DNA of 64,000 nt from contig NW_004457712.1 in the NCBI RefSeq assembly GCF_000313135.1, positions 1,204,209 through 1,268,208 on the forward strand, read 5' to 3'. The stretch is from Acanthamoeba castellanii str. Neff. Its lineage: Eukaryota; Discosea; Longamoebia; Acanthamoebidae. The notes below the pieces were generated by a model, which saw nothing but the letters and a program-made list of their open reading frames with translations, had not been told where the DNA came from and searched no databases. Below are positions 36,418-51,436 of the stretch, one piece after another. Numbering within the stretch: position 1 is the stretch's first letter; each line of letters starts with the position of its first letter. A program made the translations under genes and the position numbers.

Positions 36418-37387
36418 ATGAACAGCAAAGATGGAGGAGGGGGCGGTGGAGGTGGAGGTGGAGGACGACTGAAGCTGCGGGTCTTTGCCGGCGAGCGATT
36501 GTCCGAGTTCGAGGTGACAGACAAGTGCCTGGATGCGGGCGAGGCCACCGTGGGCGACCTGAAGGCCCTCCTGCAGAGCAGCCCCGACTACGGCGGACCC
36601 TACCGCCGATTTTCGTTCGTCACGTCGGCCCTCGAATCGGCTGCCGACGATGCGCCCCTCGCCCTCTTCGATCTCGCCCAGGGGGTCGACATCGAAGCCT
36701 TCACCTCGCCCTCGCCACACGACCCCGTACCTCTCCATTCTTTTTTTCGCATTTTTTTATTTTAATATAATAATACGTTTTATTTTATTTTTACATTTTT
36801 ATTTGCCAAATAAAAATGGAAATACGTATTATTCACTTTATTATTTATTTCATTTGTTGCCGGGCAAGTGGTATTGGCTCTTGTTTGTTCCACGCGTAAC
36901 CGTTATCGCACACGCACACGCACAACCGCACACGCGCGCCCTTCTGCTCGAGCAGGAACAGCAGAAGCGGCAGAAGCACCAGCAGCACCTGCAGTACCAG
37001 TACTACCGACGGCAGCGCCAGCAGGAGGCGCTCGAGGTCATCGCCTCCGCCGTGGGCGACCACGGCCGGCTCCACCCAGACTACGAGGCGCCGGCCCCGG
37101 GCGACTTCAGCCCCGAGCAGCGACGACACAGCACGCCCGACGGCGACGATGGCGACGGTGCGGCGGCTGCGGCGGATGAACACGACACGGCGGGCGGAGG
37201 GGCAGAGGGCGAGAAGAAGAAGAAGCCCAAGGGAGTGCTGCGCCTCTTCCGACGGAACAGCGACATGGGCCCGCGGAGTTGGGTTCGTGGCTGGTCATCT
37301 TCATCTTCGTCGTCTTCGTCTTCGTCATCGTCGTCGTTGTCGTCATCGTCGTCATCCTCTTCTACACAACCCAGCAAGCACGGCTGA
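36418..37387 (+). CDS. Hypothetical protein, possible ubiquitin-like N-terminus
   Basis: The N-terminus is Gly-rich (residues 7-16) and is followed by LKLRVFAGERLSEFEV...ATVGDLKALLQ, a strand-strand-helix pattern like a ubiquitin-fold domain. An AT-rich intron (from about 36727) separates it from a second exon beginning near 36955. That exon is Gln/Arg-rich (QEQQKRQKHQQHLQYQYYRRQRQQ), then acidic, then basic (KKKKPKGVLRLFRRNSDMGPRSW). In that frame it ends in a poly-Ser run and stops at 37385-37387. Another frame of the same DNA encodes a strongly hydrophobic span, so the 3' structure is uncertain. I do not recognise the protein. Confidence 0.5.
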
Positions 37388-37943
37388 CAAGTCAACTCAA
37401 CTTCACTCACTTTCACACCCCGAGGAGAACGAAGCGCGACGTCAAAGAGCGAAGAGCGAAGGTGGGGCCAGAGTCTAGTGGACCACGGCCTGTGCCGCGA
37501 GCTTCTCTGCACCTTGCTCTCTTGTTCCCCCCCCTTCTTTATGCCGAGCCTCCAACCCACACTGTAAAGAGAGGCGGTGGCACCCATCCACCCACTTGCA
37601 TTCCTCCACGCACGTGTTTTTTTGCTTTGTTCGTGTCGACACGTGTGGCGCGGAGGTGTTCGGCCAACCACTCGCGAAATGGAGAACGCACAGCGGGCCA
37701 CGCAGCAATAGGTGCTAGGCCAGGTCAGTCTGACCTGAACGTGCCGTTTTGACTGGGGTGCTGCTGCTTCGTGGGTGGCTGATCCCACGTCATCCGCGTC
37801 ACGGCCTGAATGAAAAGGGTGAACGCATAATTGTTCGACAAGTTCTTTCTTCTTTCACGCCGTGTCTTCGCTCTTTGTCGTCTTCGTTCTTTTAGACTTA
37901 GGACCTAAACTTCGCAGAGGACCTTTTACTTCGCAGAACAAAC
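37388..37943. other. Intergenic region, no gene seen
   Basis: This 556-bp spacer precedes the Rab gene. The last 150 bp are pyrimidine-rich (ctttcttctttc), as often found upstream of starts in this window. Open frames here have no coding character. Confidence 0.45.
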
Positions 37944-39022
37944 ATGTCAAAGACGAACGCCGGGGCTGCATCAAAGAAGGGCGGCGGCAAGGGCAAGCAG
38001 CAGCTTCTGGGTGAGGAGCTGCTCAAGGTGATTATGGTGGGTGAGTGCGGGGTGGGCAAGTCGTCGCTCATCTGCAAGCTGGTCGACAACACCTTCTCGG
38101 ATGAGCCGGTGACCAGTCTCGGCATGGATTTCAAGCTCAAGACCGTCAGCGCCGAAGGCAAAACACTCAAGCTACAGATTTGGGTACCTCCCGCGCTCAT
38201 CTTCAGTTAAGACCATTTCAAAAATCGCTCATCTTTCCCAATTGCTTTTTCAATCTCTCCAAGGACACGGCCGGCCAAGAGCGATTCAGGTAATGCGCCT
38301 TCTTTTTCTTTTTTAAAATCTTTTTTTTTTATGACATTGTCGCTCCGTAACGCCATCACCATCCCAAGGGCCATTTTATGGGTCCTTTCACTCTCGTCAC
38401 AATTTCTGAGCTCATAATGAACACGCACAACTACCCTGCAATTATCATATTTATTGATAATAATATTATTGATGGTCGTCTTTGCTTTTTACTCCTTCTC
38501 GGTGCTGACCGACGCACATTGTCGTCTGGTCCAGTATGGTGACGAACAGCTACTACCGAGGCGCGCAGGGGGTGGTGCTCGTGTACGACATCGCCGACAA
38601 GGAGAGCTTCAAGGCGCTCGACCGGTGGATCGAAGAGCTCGACACCTACACCTCCAAAGAGACCAACAAGGTCATCATCGGCAACAAGGTACCGCACGCA
38701 CCACCGCACACACCGCACACAATCGCACACGCGTGCGGTGCGCTAACGGTGAGGACGGCGACGACGCACACAGACGGACTTGGGCGTGAAGAGAGCGGTG
38801 GCGGCGAGTCTGGGCAAGGAGTTCGCCGAGGCGCGCGGCATTCCGTTCTTCGAGGTGTCGGCCAAATCGGGCGAGAACGTCGACAAGGTGTTCGTCACGC
38901 TCGCCCGCGACATCCACGCGCGCACGGGCGAGGGCGCCTGCGAGGCCGACGCCGGCGGCTCCAAGGTCAAGCTCAAGAACCCGGCCAAGCCGCCCAAAGC
39001 CAAGGGCGGCTGCTCCATATAA
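37944..39022 (+). CDS. Rab-family small GTPase, Rab18-like
   Basis: Four exons encode a small GTPase with a 25-residue Lys/Gly-rich N-terminal extension. G1 is GECGVGKSS. The switch I core TSLGMDF has Ser where most Rabs have the Mg-binding Thr. G3 is WDTAGQERF, split by introns after the Trp and after ERF. Then come YYRGAQGVVLVYDI (a RabF-like segment), G4 NK-TDL across an intron, and G5 EVSAKSGENV. The intact Gln and NKxD imply normal nucleotide cycling. The C-terminus is Lys-rich and ends GGCSI, with a single Cys at the third-last position rather than CC, CxC or CAAX. Rab18-type Rabs act on ER and lipid droplets; the subfamily call is tentative. Confidence 0.88.
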
Positions 39023-39449
39023 TCAACATCAACACCACAACACCACAACACCAACAACACAGCCTCAATGTATCATAGTTTATTTTGACTCATCACACTG
39101 TGTGCGGTGTGTGCGGTGCGTGCGGTTGACGACCTTGGCGCTGAGATGGGGCGGGATCGAGCGGAATTTCGGCAGAACTGTGCGTCAAAAGTTTTCTGTG
39201 TACCCAACAAAGCCGGAAGAACTCAAACGGAGGCGAAGAAGATCGTAAAAAACTTGAAAAAAAAAGCGAAATGGAGGACTGCGATGGACGACAAGAACTG
39301 CGCCAGAGGAGAAGCGGCATCGGTACCGGCGCCCACCACCAGACGTCAACCACCAGCCCCCAACCACCAGCCCCGCAATCTCCGCCCGTAATAACGATAA
39401 TGATGAAAAAGTGGCCATTGACGATGATGTGCGCGCGAAGCGCGAATTG
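39023..39449. other. Intergenic region upstream of lipase
   Basis: There is no convincing gene here. An open frame from 39284 exists in a different frame from the lipase. An in-frame open extension upstream of 39450 lacks an ATG, so a short 5' exon cannot be ruled out. Confidence 0.4.
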
Positions 39450-42400
39450 ATGGAACGAATCGAACAACACCACGCCGCTGAGGCCCAGCGGCTCGTGTCT
39501 CGCCAGCGCCGCCGCGTGCGGTGGTGGGCGCTCGGCCTGGGCCTCGGGCTGGCCCTGGCCCTGGTCGCCGCCGCCGCCGTGGCCGAGGAGGGCTGGTGGT
39601 GGTCCTGGGGCTGGGGCAGCGACTGGTGGTGGGTCTGGGTCGCCGCCGCGGCCGCACTGGTGGTCGTGGCCGCCGGTGGCGTGGCCGCGGTGGCCGCCTT
39701 CGCCGGCGTGGCCGTGGGCGTGACGCTGGGCAAGCGGCTGCTGTCGTGGTGGCTCTACGTCGTCACGACCCACGTTCTGGCGCCCATCCTGCGTGGGCTC
39801 CGCCACGTCCCGGGCCTCGAGCGCACTCTGAACAACGTCCTACGCGCCACCTTTCTCGTCTGGTTTTATGGTACGCACGCGCGTGTGTCGTGTCGTGCTG
39901 TGCTGTGTGTCGTGTGTCGTGTGCGGTGGTGATGACGAGTGTGGTGTGTTGTTGTTGTGGTTGTGGCGTGCAGGGCTGGTGCTGTTCGAACGCAACCTGC
40001 GGTGGTTTCTGCAGCACTTTGTGGGCCGGCACAAGGAGACCGGCCGGCCCTACTCGCTGGTCAACTGCCTCGACACCCGCTTCGAGGGCGCCTTCACCAT
40101 CTGGCCCACCAACGACGTCATGGAGCGACAGGCACGCCCTCATCCGCGCGTGTGTCGTGTCGTGTGTCGTGTGTGTCGTGTGTGCTGACATGTGCGACGT
40201 GCGCGTAGAGCGAAATCGAGGCGCACCAGCAGCGCAAGGCCATGCAGGAGAACGCGCGCTACGAGTTCGGCGACGAGGAGTACTCGCACGCCAAGGCCTA
40301 TTCGATGGCCATCGCGGCCAAGCTGGCCTACGAGAACACCGACATCATCCGCTGCGAGGTGGCCAAGTGGGGCTTCCCCCACTTCCAGGTCTACCGGTAC
40401 CACACAAGCGGCCGCCCGCCCAGCATTCCTTGCGTGCCTTTCAGTGAGCATTTCAGTGAATTCCTGGTTGCTGACGTGTAGCGCGCGGTGTAATGGTCAT
40501 GCAGGTACCACTACACGAAGGCGTACCTGGCGAGCAACGACGATATGGCCCTGCTTGTGTTTTGCGGCACGCAGCCGCTCAACCTCAAGAACCTCATCAC
40601 CGACCTCCAGGCCAGCCTCATCCCAGCCGGCGAGCTCGGTACCCTCTCGTTTCACACCGCACGCAACGCCAACGCCAACGCCAACGCCAACGCCAACGCC
40701 AACGCCAACGCCAACGCCAACGCCAACGCCAACGCCAACGCCAACGCCAACGCGCTCATCAGCGGTGGTGCCCAGGTCATGTGCATGCCGGGTTCCTCAG
40801 TGCTCTCGGCATCAACCCGCTCGAGCGGGCGAGCGCAGCCAAGGCCCAGGCGATGGCCGAAGAGCTGGGTACAATCTCTTCCGTCTTACCCCTTTCGTCG
40901 CCTCAACGCACACACTCACGACGCAACAATCACACAACCGCACACGCATGACACAACGCGACACGCACCACCGCACACACACGAAAGACGATGAGATCGT
41001 GCACGTGCTGCCGGCGCGGCGGTCGCGGTTCTACCGGGCGAAGACCTACGTGATCGGGACGCTCCTGCGGTGGACCGCGGCGGTGTTCTCGTGGAACCGC
41101 CGGCTGGCGCTGCGCATCACGGGCCTCGACGCCTACCACGAGAAGGTGCAGGCCAGCTCCCTCAAGGCCCCCGCCTACGACCAGATCATCCGCGACCTCC
41201 GCGAGCTGGGCCTCCTCCACCGGCCCGAACGCTCCTACGCGCCCTGCTGTGCCAACCGGTACGTAGGCCTCCTGCGTGTGCGGTTGTGTGTGTGTGTTGT
41301 GTTGTGTTGCGTGTGTTGTGTTGCGTGTGTTGTGTGTCGTGTGTCGTGTGTCGTGTGTCGTGTGTCGTGTGTCGTGTGTCGTGTGTCGTGTGTCGTGTGT
41401 CGTGTGTGTGTGTGTGTGTTGCCACACGTCGCACACGTGTCTTACGGTGTGGAGTGATGACAGAGACAACAAGCCGGTTAGGAAGCTGTGGGTGACGGGA
41501 CACAGCCTGGGCGGGGCATTGGCCACGCTGTTCGTGGCGCAGATGATGCAGGTGTGTACCCCATTGACCCCCAAGGCCTGCATCTAACTTACGCCGCGTG
41601 CTTGGCGGCTCTCTTCAGGACTTCCCTGACAGCGAGGAGAATATTGGGAGCGTCTACACGTTCGGCCAACCGCGATTGGGCGACGTGTACGCCAACATCA
41701 CCGTCCCCCCCTCTTCTGAACTAATCTGACCTGTGTCCGCACACGCACACGCACACGCACACGCACCTGCACACGCACCTGCACACGCACACGCACCTGC
41801 ACACGCACACGCACACGCACACGCACAACACGACACGTACAGACATTTTGCGCAGTTTATGACGGACAGGATAGGGGACCGGCTGTTCAGGTTCGTGAAC
41901 CGGAACGACGTGATCCCGCGGCTGCCGCTGGGTATCCCCTACTGGCTCGTCAAGCGCCTCCTCAAGAAAACCCTCAAAGAGTCCCAGGAGGTACTCTTGC
42001 TCGCGCGTGTGCTGTGTGCGGTGCGTGCGATGGTGCGTGCGGTGCGTGCGGTTGGCTAAGCTGCTGTGGTGGCCGCTGCGCAGCTGCCGGACGTGGATTC
42101 GGTTCGGAACAATTTGCTGTGCTTCGTGACGGGCGTGGCGGCGCAGGGGACGTCCTACAAGCACGTGGGCATCCTCAAGTACATCGACCCGGCCGGCCGC
42201 GTCGTCGACTCTGCGCAGCTCTACCACATCATCTACCTCCAGCTCGTCGGGCTCACCAGCATCAACGTACAGAGCGCTCTCGCTTTACACACCCCACCCC
42301 ACACGCTGACACGACACACGACACACGACACACGACGTACACAGGTGATAAAGAATCTGCACCGAGAGAGCTGGCTGCGAATCCTGATACGCTTCGTGCT

Positions 42401-42579
42401 GCCCTTCTTCATGAACGACCACCTCATCTGTACGTCGGGTCCCACCAGAATTGAGAGTTGAGAGCTCTCTGCGGTGAGTTGACCAGCGAGTTGACCGGGA
42501 GGGAATCACAGGCGACTACGTGACGGCTGTCGCCGATGCGAGGGACCACGAGAAGAAGCTGCTGTCGGGCCGCTCGTGA
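39450..42579 (+). CDS. Membrane-anchored class 3 lipase
   Basis: This alpha/beta hydrolase of the lipase 3 family probably hydrolyses acylglycerols or phospholipids. After a basic start (MERIEQHHAAEAQRL), two hydrophobic, Ala/Val/Trp-rich stretches (39520-39750) should span a membrane. The catalytic part includes AIAAKLAYEN, MALLVFCGTQPLN, GHVHAGFLSALG, the nucleophile elbow VTGHSLGGALATLF (41498-41540; Ser in GHSLG), VYTFGQPRLGD, FVNRNDVIPRLP (likely catalytic Asp region) and SYKHVGILKYID (likely His). About ten introns interrupt it, including the hexamer intron 40639-40775 and a GTGTCGT intron near 41330-41420. The start is the first ATG in the frame; a GTG-initiated extension to 39411 is not plausible in a eukaryote. 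DGGL-type and plant lipases have similar order. Confidence 0.9.
40664..40752. repeat. (CAACGC)n hexamer array in a lipase intron
   Basis: About 15 perfect copies lie within intron 40639-40775. The array is open in all the lipase frames and could read Asn-Ala repeats if retained. Removing the intron joins GELG to HVHAGFLSALG in frame, which matches the family. Confidence 0.92.
41333..41418. repeat. Intronic (TGTGTCG)n tract in lipase gene
   Basis: About ten copies of the same TGTGTCG heptamer as at 33452-33578 precede the exon that carries the GHSLGG motif. Confidence 0.88.
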
Positions 42580-42784
42580 CGCACTACACACTACACCACT
42601 CCTCACCTGTCTGTACAGCTCCCCCCAAAATTTATTTTGAACATTATCACAGGTCTTCTACGCGAACGTAGCGCGAACCCAGGGTTTATTCGGATGTAGT
42701 GGTGTAGTAGAGTACTGGACGATCTCTCGTCGTTGTGTTTTGGTTCTCTGTCTCTCTCTCTCTTTTCTTGTCTTGTCTTCCTCT

Positions 42785-45156
42785 CTAGAAGTTGTTGTCG
42801 AAGAGGTTCTCCATCTCCTTCATGGCGTCGACCGACTTCTGCTCCCGCTCCCGCTTGGCTTCCCTCTCCTTCAGCCGCTCCTTCTCGCCCTTCCGCAACG
42901 ACGTCCTCTCCCTGTCCCTCGCATCCCTCGAGTCCCTCGTGTCCCTCGCATCCCTCGTGTCTCGCTCTCTGTCCCTCTCCCGCTCCCGCTCCCGCTCCCG
43001 CTCCCTCGCGTCGCGCTCCTTCTTCTCTCCGCTCCCCGCCTTCCGCGTCTTCTCCCTGTCACGCTCTCTGTCTCGCTCCCTCTCGCGTTCGCGTTCACGT
43101 TCTCTCTCACGCTCCCTCACATCACGCTCCCTCGCATTGCGCTCTCTCGCATCGCGCTCCCTCTCGCGCTCACGATCGCGTTCTCGTTCTCTTTCGCGTT
43201 CGCGTTCGCGTTCCCTGTCTCGCTCGCGCTCTCGGGTGTCGCGCCCGTCGCGGTCTCGGTCGCGGTCGCGGTCGCGGTTGAGGGTCTTGGACTTCTCCTT
43301 CTTCTCGGCCGGCTTGTTCTGGCGCGTATCGGCCGACTTGCTGCGGGCGTGACCACCGCGCTGGTCCTCCTGGTCATACTCGTACTCGTCCCTCCGGCCG
43401 TACTGCCCCGGCGCCGTCTTGTAGGCCCCGCCGCTGTCGTCGTAGTCGCCGCCGGCCCCCGGCGACGGACTGCGCCGGCCTGGGCTCGGCTCGCGGCCGC
43501 GGTTTTTGCTATTGTTCACCACCAGCCCGCCGGCGCCCTCAATCCGCTTGCGGCCCACAGCGGCCGCGGCCCCCGCCATGGCGCCCTCAGAGGCGAAAGA
43601 GGCCGTGATCGACGCCCGCGGGCTCGGGCCGCCGCCGATCGTGCCGGCCTTGTGCTGGGAGGCGCGCTGCATCTGGAGCGCGATCTGGTCGACGGCGTCG
43701 TTGGACTGCTTGACCCGCTCCCAGATGACCTCGAGCCGGGCCAGGATGTCCATGAAGGTGGGCCGCCGGGCCGGGTCCTGCTGCCAACAGTCGGTGATGA
43801 GGCGGGCAAAGTCGGGGTCGCAGGTGCGTGGGATGGGCGGGCGCTCGCCGCAGGAGAGCGCCTTGATGACCTGGAAGGTGGTCAGATCGGAAAAGGGGAA
43901 CTCGCCGGTGAGCACCTCCCATAGCACCACGCCGTAGGCATACACATCGGCCGCCTTCGACGCCCGGCCGCCGTCCATCAACTCTGGCGCAGTCCTACAA
44001 AGTTGAATAAAACCAAATAAAAGAGTAAAGAACTGAAAGAAATAATACCCAAGTAGAGCTCGGGGCGTACCAGTTGACTGTTCCGACATCGCCCACGGTG
44101 ACGCCAGCGGTCTTGTTGCTCTCCTTGGACAGACCAAAGTCTGCCACCTTGGCCACCAGGTTCTCGTCGATCTACACATTTCACATACATTCCAGCAACA
44201 AATCAGCATTCCTGCCAGCATTCGCGCATACCAGAGAACAAGTCGCTGCAGTGGTGGCACAGAGGATGAGGAAACCACGCACGAGCACGTTGAGGGACTT
44301 GAGATCGCGGTGAAGGATGGTGGGCTCGTTTTCGTGGAGGTAGGTGAGGCCGCGGGCGATGTCGCGGGCGAACTGGACGCGTTTGATCCACGGCGGCTTG
44401 AACTCGCTCACCATTTCGTGCAGGTTGCCGTTGGACACGAACTCGGTGATGAAGAACACGTTGCCCTGTTCGAGGCACGCGCCGAGGAACAGCACCACGT
44501 TGGGATGCCGCAATTCGCTGTTACACGTTGACATTGTCATTGTTACTCTCGAGTTCTGGGCCGGTTGGTCTGTATCATCAAGATTGACTTCACGTGCCTC
44601 ATGGTTTCAATCTCCTTCTTGAACTGTTCAACAGATTCTTCGCTGTCGTCCAGCAGCTGTTTGATGGCCACCTTCATTCCTCGCCATGTTCTGCGCTCAT
44701 CAATGATTAGTCACATTTCATATCATCTTACCGGTAAGATTGGCATGGATGAGAGATTATGATGAAGAAGGAGGCTCACCCCTTGTAGACGGCGCCGAAG
44801 CCGCCTTGGCCCAACTTCTCCCCGTCGCGTATCACCTCGCTCGACCTGATCTCCCATCTTTTGCGAATCGTCGAGTTTGAGGCCGGGTTCGAGTTGGATG
44901 AGTTGGAGAGGCTGGTCGCCGATGAGGTGGACGACAGGGACGACGAGGAGTAGCCATGGCTGGGCTGGGGGAGGCCTCGCCGGGACGATGAGGGGTCCGC
45001 GAAGTCCAACCTGTCCTCCTCGTCGAGCCACTCCTCCTCAGTCGCGCGCCGATGTCCGCCCGATCGTGATCGGGCGCGCTCCTCTGCCTCCCTCTCCCTC
45101 TCCCGCTTCTCCCTCTCATATTCTCTGGGAGCGAGCGTTCCCGGACGCTTCGACAT
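42785..45156 (-). CDS. TKL-type protein kinase with long Arg/Glu/Asp-rich tail
   Basis: The N-terminus is charged and Ser-rich (MSKRPGTLAPREYEREK; LSSTSSATSLSNSS). The kinase domain follows: glycine loop GQGGFGAVYKG, VAIK lysine, ELRHPNVVLFLGACLE (typical of Raf/CTR1-like TKL kinases), HRDLKSLNVLV catalytic loop, ADFGLSKES and APELMDGGRASKAADVYAYGVVLWEVLTGEFPF. It ends with WQQDPARRPTFMDILARLE. All catalytic residues are present, so it should be an active Ser/Thr or dual-specificity kinase. After about 100 linker residues with SPSPG sites, the last 220 residues are almost entirely Arg alternating with Glu and Asp (42830-43300), ending MEMENLFDNNF-like. Such tails resemble those of splicing-associated proteins and may be nuclear; that is inference. 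It diverges from malic enzyme. Confidence 0.92.
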
Positions 45157-45557
45157 TTTTCTTTGCTTTAGTGACCGTTTGATTAAATCTACCAGATGAT
45201 GGTTGTGGTGTGTTTACAACCACCTCTTCCTCTCTCCCGGCCTTGGGAAGAAAAAGGTGAAGGCGAAATGGCATGCGCCAGGTTTGGTAAGGCCTGCCAA
45301 AAAAGAGAACGCGTGGCCAACATTGTGAAAACTAAGTTCCTTCACGCACATTCCAGTGCCTACCATTCTTTTGTATTTCATTGAAATTTCATTGACATCT
45401 GTTGAGTGCGTCGAAGGGGTATGGAATCTTGCCAATGAGGTCGTTGGCGACGAGAAACCTGCGCGGCCAGCTCGGCAAGGCTCAATCCCAATCAAAGAAC
45501 GAGAAGAGGAAGAACACCTCTTCGCCTCCTATCCCAACCACAACTTCCACAGCGACA
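45157..45557. promoter_or_regulatory. Divergent promoter region, TKL kinase / malic enzyme
   Basis: The two starts are 401 bp apart. An in-frame ATG at 45435 could extend malic enzyme by 41 residues, which would shorten this region to 278 bp. The extension is rich in Arg, Lys and Ser. Confidence 0.4.
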
Positions 45558-48646
<3,089 letters not shown>

Positions 48647-48895
48647 AAAACGCAAACCTCTGTGACCTCTGACCGCCGCTCTCGGCGTGTGTGTGTGTGT
48701 GCGAGGGGTGTACGTGTATGTCTGCGTGGAAGAAGAAGCGTAGAAGGCCTAACATGCACTTGTTGGTCTGTTCTTCTTTGTTGTTATTGGCACTCGTTTA
48801 ACTTGTGATTTCTCTTCTTTTTCTCATTTCGGAGAGGAAGAAAACCACTTTTCTTCTTTCTTTTTAGATTTCTCCATCTTTGTAAAAAAACAAAG

Positions 48896-51436
48896 ATGGA
48901 AGCGGAAGCACCTCCGCCGGTGAGATTATGGGGCGATTCGGGACAGGAAGAGATGCTACGACAGCGCGAGCCGCCGTCAGGCGCCCCTTCGCCTCTGCCC
49001 TTTCCATTGACCGACTTCTTCGATGTTCCGGCCACGCTGCAGATCCTCACATCCCGTTCCTTCCGTAAGGTGGAGCCTCATCTTCTATAATTTTTATAAC
49101 TATTTTTTAATTAGCATTTATTCATTTATTGACTGATTCGATTTAACGACAAATCAAAAATATCAATAGGTGGCGTTGCAGTTTCCCGACGAGCTGCTGC
49201 CCTACGCGCCGGAGGTCTACCGCCACCTGCAGTCAGGCCTGGGCTCCGAAGGTACGTACCTGCAGCCAACGTAGACGGTGTCGCGGCCTTTCTCATCTGT
49301 TGACACACTGTGTGTCGTGTCGTGTGTCGTGTGTCGTGTGTCGTGTGCGCGGGTGTGTGCTCTGGCATAGTTTTGTTGTTCGTGTTGGGCGACACTTCAT
49401 ATGGCGCGTGCTGCGTCGACGAAGTGGCGGCGCAGCATTTGAGCGCCGACGTCATCGTACATTACGGCCGCACCTGTCTCTCTCCGTACGTCCATCGCGC
49501 ACACACCGCACACACACCGCACACACCGCACACACCATTGCGCTAAGAGCAGAGATGCGATCAATCAATGCAGGACATCACATCTGCCGGTCATCTACGT
49601 CTTCGGCCGCAAGCCTCTGGACGTCGCGCATCTGGTCCAAGAATTCAAACAATCCTTCCCACTCGTCGACCAACACACACAAAACATTGAGGTACGCGCC
49701 CGCGTGTCGCGTCGTGTGCCGCGCGGTACTCATGAATAGTTCACATGCCAGGAGGGCGGTCGCGTGGTGGTATACTACGACGTGGAGTTCGCCTACGCCG
49801 CGCCGCTGCTCGAGGCCGAGCTCCGGTCGGCCGGCTACCCGGCCGCCGAGGTCGCCGTGAGCCGCCTCGACCGCTTCTACGTGCCCGCCCGGGGCCTTCG
49901 CCTCCCGCCTCTCACCACCACCACCGGCAGCGGCGGCGGCGGCTGCGGGTCGTGCGATTGTCGACAGCCCCGGGAGCAGCCTGACGAGCCCAGTGCCACG
50001 TCAGCTGTTGCTGAGGCCGAGGCTGCTGAGGTGGTGGTCTACGGGCGCAGAATTGCGGCGCCGGGCCAGGGCGGCGGCCAAGACAAGAAGCGCGACGTGG
50101 TGCTGTTCGTGGGCGAGGAGGGTCCCACGCTCACCAACTTTGTCATCACCTACAGCCAAGCCCGGGTATCGTGTGTCGTGTCGTGTCGTGTTGTGCGTGT
50201 CGTGTGGTGTGGCTGACGTGGTGCGGGCTGCAGATGTGGCGGTACAGTCCCGACAGCAGGGAGCTGCGAAGGGAGACGCTGTCGGTGAACAAGACCCTCA
50301 TGCGACGGTACTTCCTCGTCGAGAAGACCAAGGACGCCGACATCATCGGCATCGTCGCTGGCACCCTCGGCGTCTGTACGCAGTCCCGCGCACGACACGA
50401 CACGACACGACACGACCTGACTCGTTTGGGCAGCCAAGTACCTGCAGATCATGGACCACATGAAGCGGCTGATCAAGGCGGCCGGGAAGAAGTACTACAC
50501 GTTCGTGGTGGGCAAGCTCAACCCGCACAAGCTCGCCAACTTTGAGCACATCGACATCTTCGTGCTCGTGGCCTGCCCCGGTAAGACTTTCTCGCACGCA
50601 CACGACGGCTCACGGCACACGACACACGACACACGGCACACGGCACACGACACATGACACGCGCCGATTGACGTATGCGACGCCCGACAGAGAACAGCTT
50701 GATCGATTCGAAGGAATTCTTCAAGCCCGTCATCACGCCCTACGAACTCGAGCTCGCCCTCACCAAGTGCGTGACATCTAAACCGACGTTTGCCTCGAAC
50801 AACTTTCGCTTATCCCGCACGACACACACCACCGCACATGACACGAAACGACCGCACACGCACCACCGCACACGCAGGGGTAAGGAGTGGACCGGAGAGT
50901 ACATCACGGACTTCAGCGAGATCCTGCCCTCGCTCGCCCCCAGCTCCGCGGAAGAAGGCGCTGACGTGCCGCACAAGAACGAAGAGCCCAGCGAAGAAGA
51001 AGACGAGCCTCGCCTGTCGCTCATCGACGGCAAACTCAAGTCCAGCGCCCGACCTGGTACGTCGTGCGGTGTCGTGTGTGTGTGTGTCGTGTATCGTGTT
51101 GTGCGACTAAACTCAAGCACGCGGCGACTGGGCGCAGAGGCGAGCGGGGGCGAGGCCGGGCAGGAGCTGGTGGTGTCCGGTGGTCAGGCGCTGGCGGTGA
51201 GCGTGCCCACGGCGGCCACCTTCTTGGCCCAGCGGCAGTGGAAGGGGCTCGAGCAGAAGCTGGGCGAGACGGAGGTCAAGCTCGCCGAAGAGGGGCGGGC
51301 GGGCATCCCCAAGGGCTACACTGTCGGTGAGGATTCATCGCGCACCTGAACCTCGCGCAACAAGACCAATACGAACAAAGATAAAAGTTATGACGTGTGG
51401 GGTTGTGCAGCTTTCAGGCCAACGGGAAACACCTAG
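48896..51436 (+). CDS. DPH2: Diphthamide biosynthesis protein 2
   Basis: DPH2 pairs with DPH1 in the radical-SAM-like [4Fe-4S] enzyme that transfers the 3-amino-3-carboxypropyl group to the EF2 histidine, the first step of diphthamide synthesis. Visible family landmarks are [50 protein letters not shown] (two conserved cysteines), [23 protein letters not shown] and [33 protein letters not shown] (third cysteine). The middle has a Gly/Cys-rich insert ([10 protein letters not shown]) of unknown role. Ten or so short exons make up the gene. At the 3' end, splicing 51326 to 51411 replaces a read-through end by AFRPTGNT and a stop at 51434-51436. Without that intron the stop is at 51347-51349. I prefer the spliced form because of its clean gtgagg...gtgcag ends. 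Confidence 0.92.

Noticed and set aside
39107..39449. Open frame upstream of the lipase and a GTG-initiated extension from 39411
   Set aside because: Frames do not join without invented splicing, and GTG starts are not expected here; the ATG at 39450 was used.
42740..43924. Leu/Arg/Ser-rich plus-strand open frame over the kinase tail
   Set aside because: It is the shadow of the RE/RD repeat coding; it lacks domains and overlaps a conserved kinase domain antisense.
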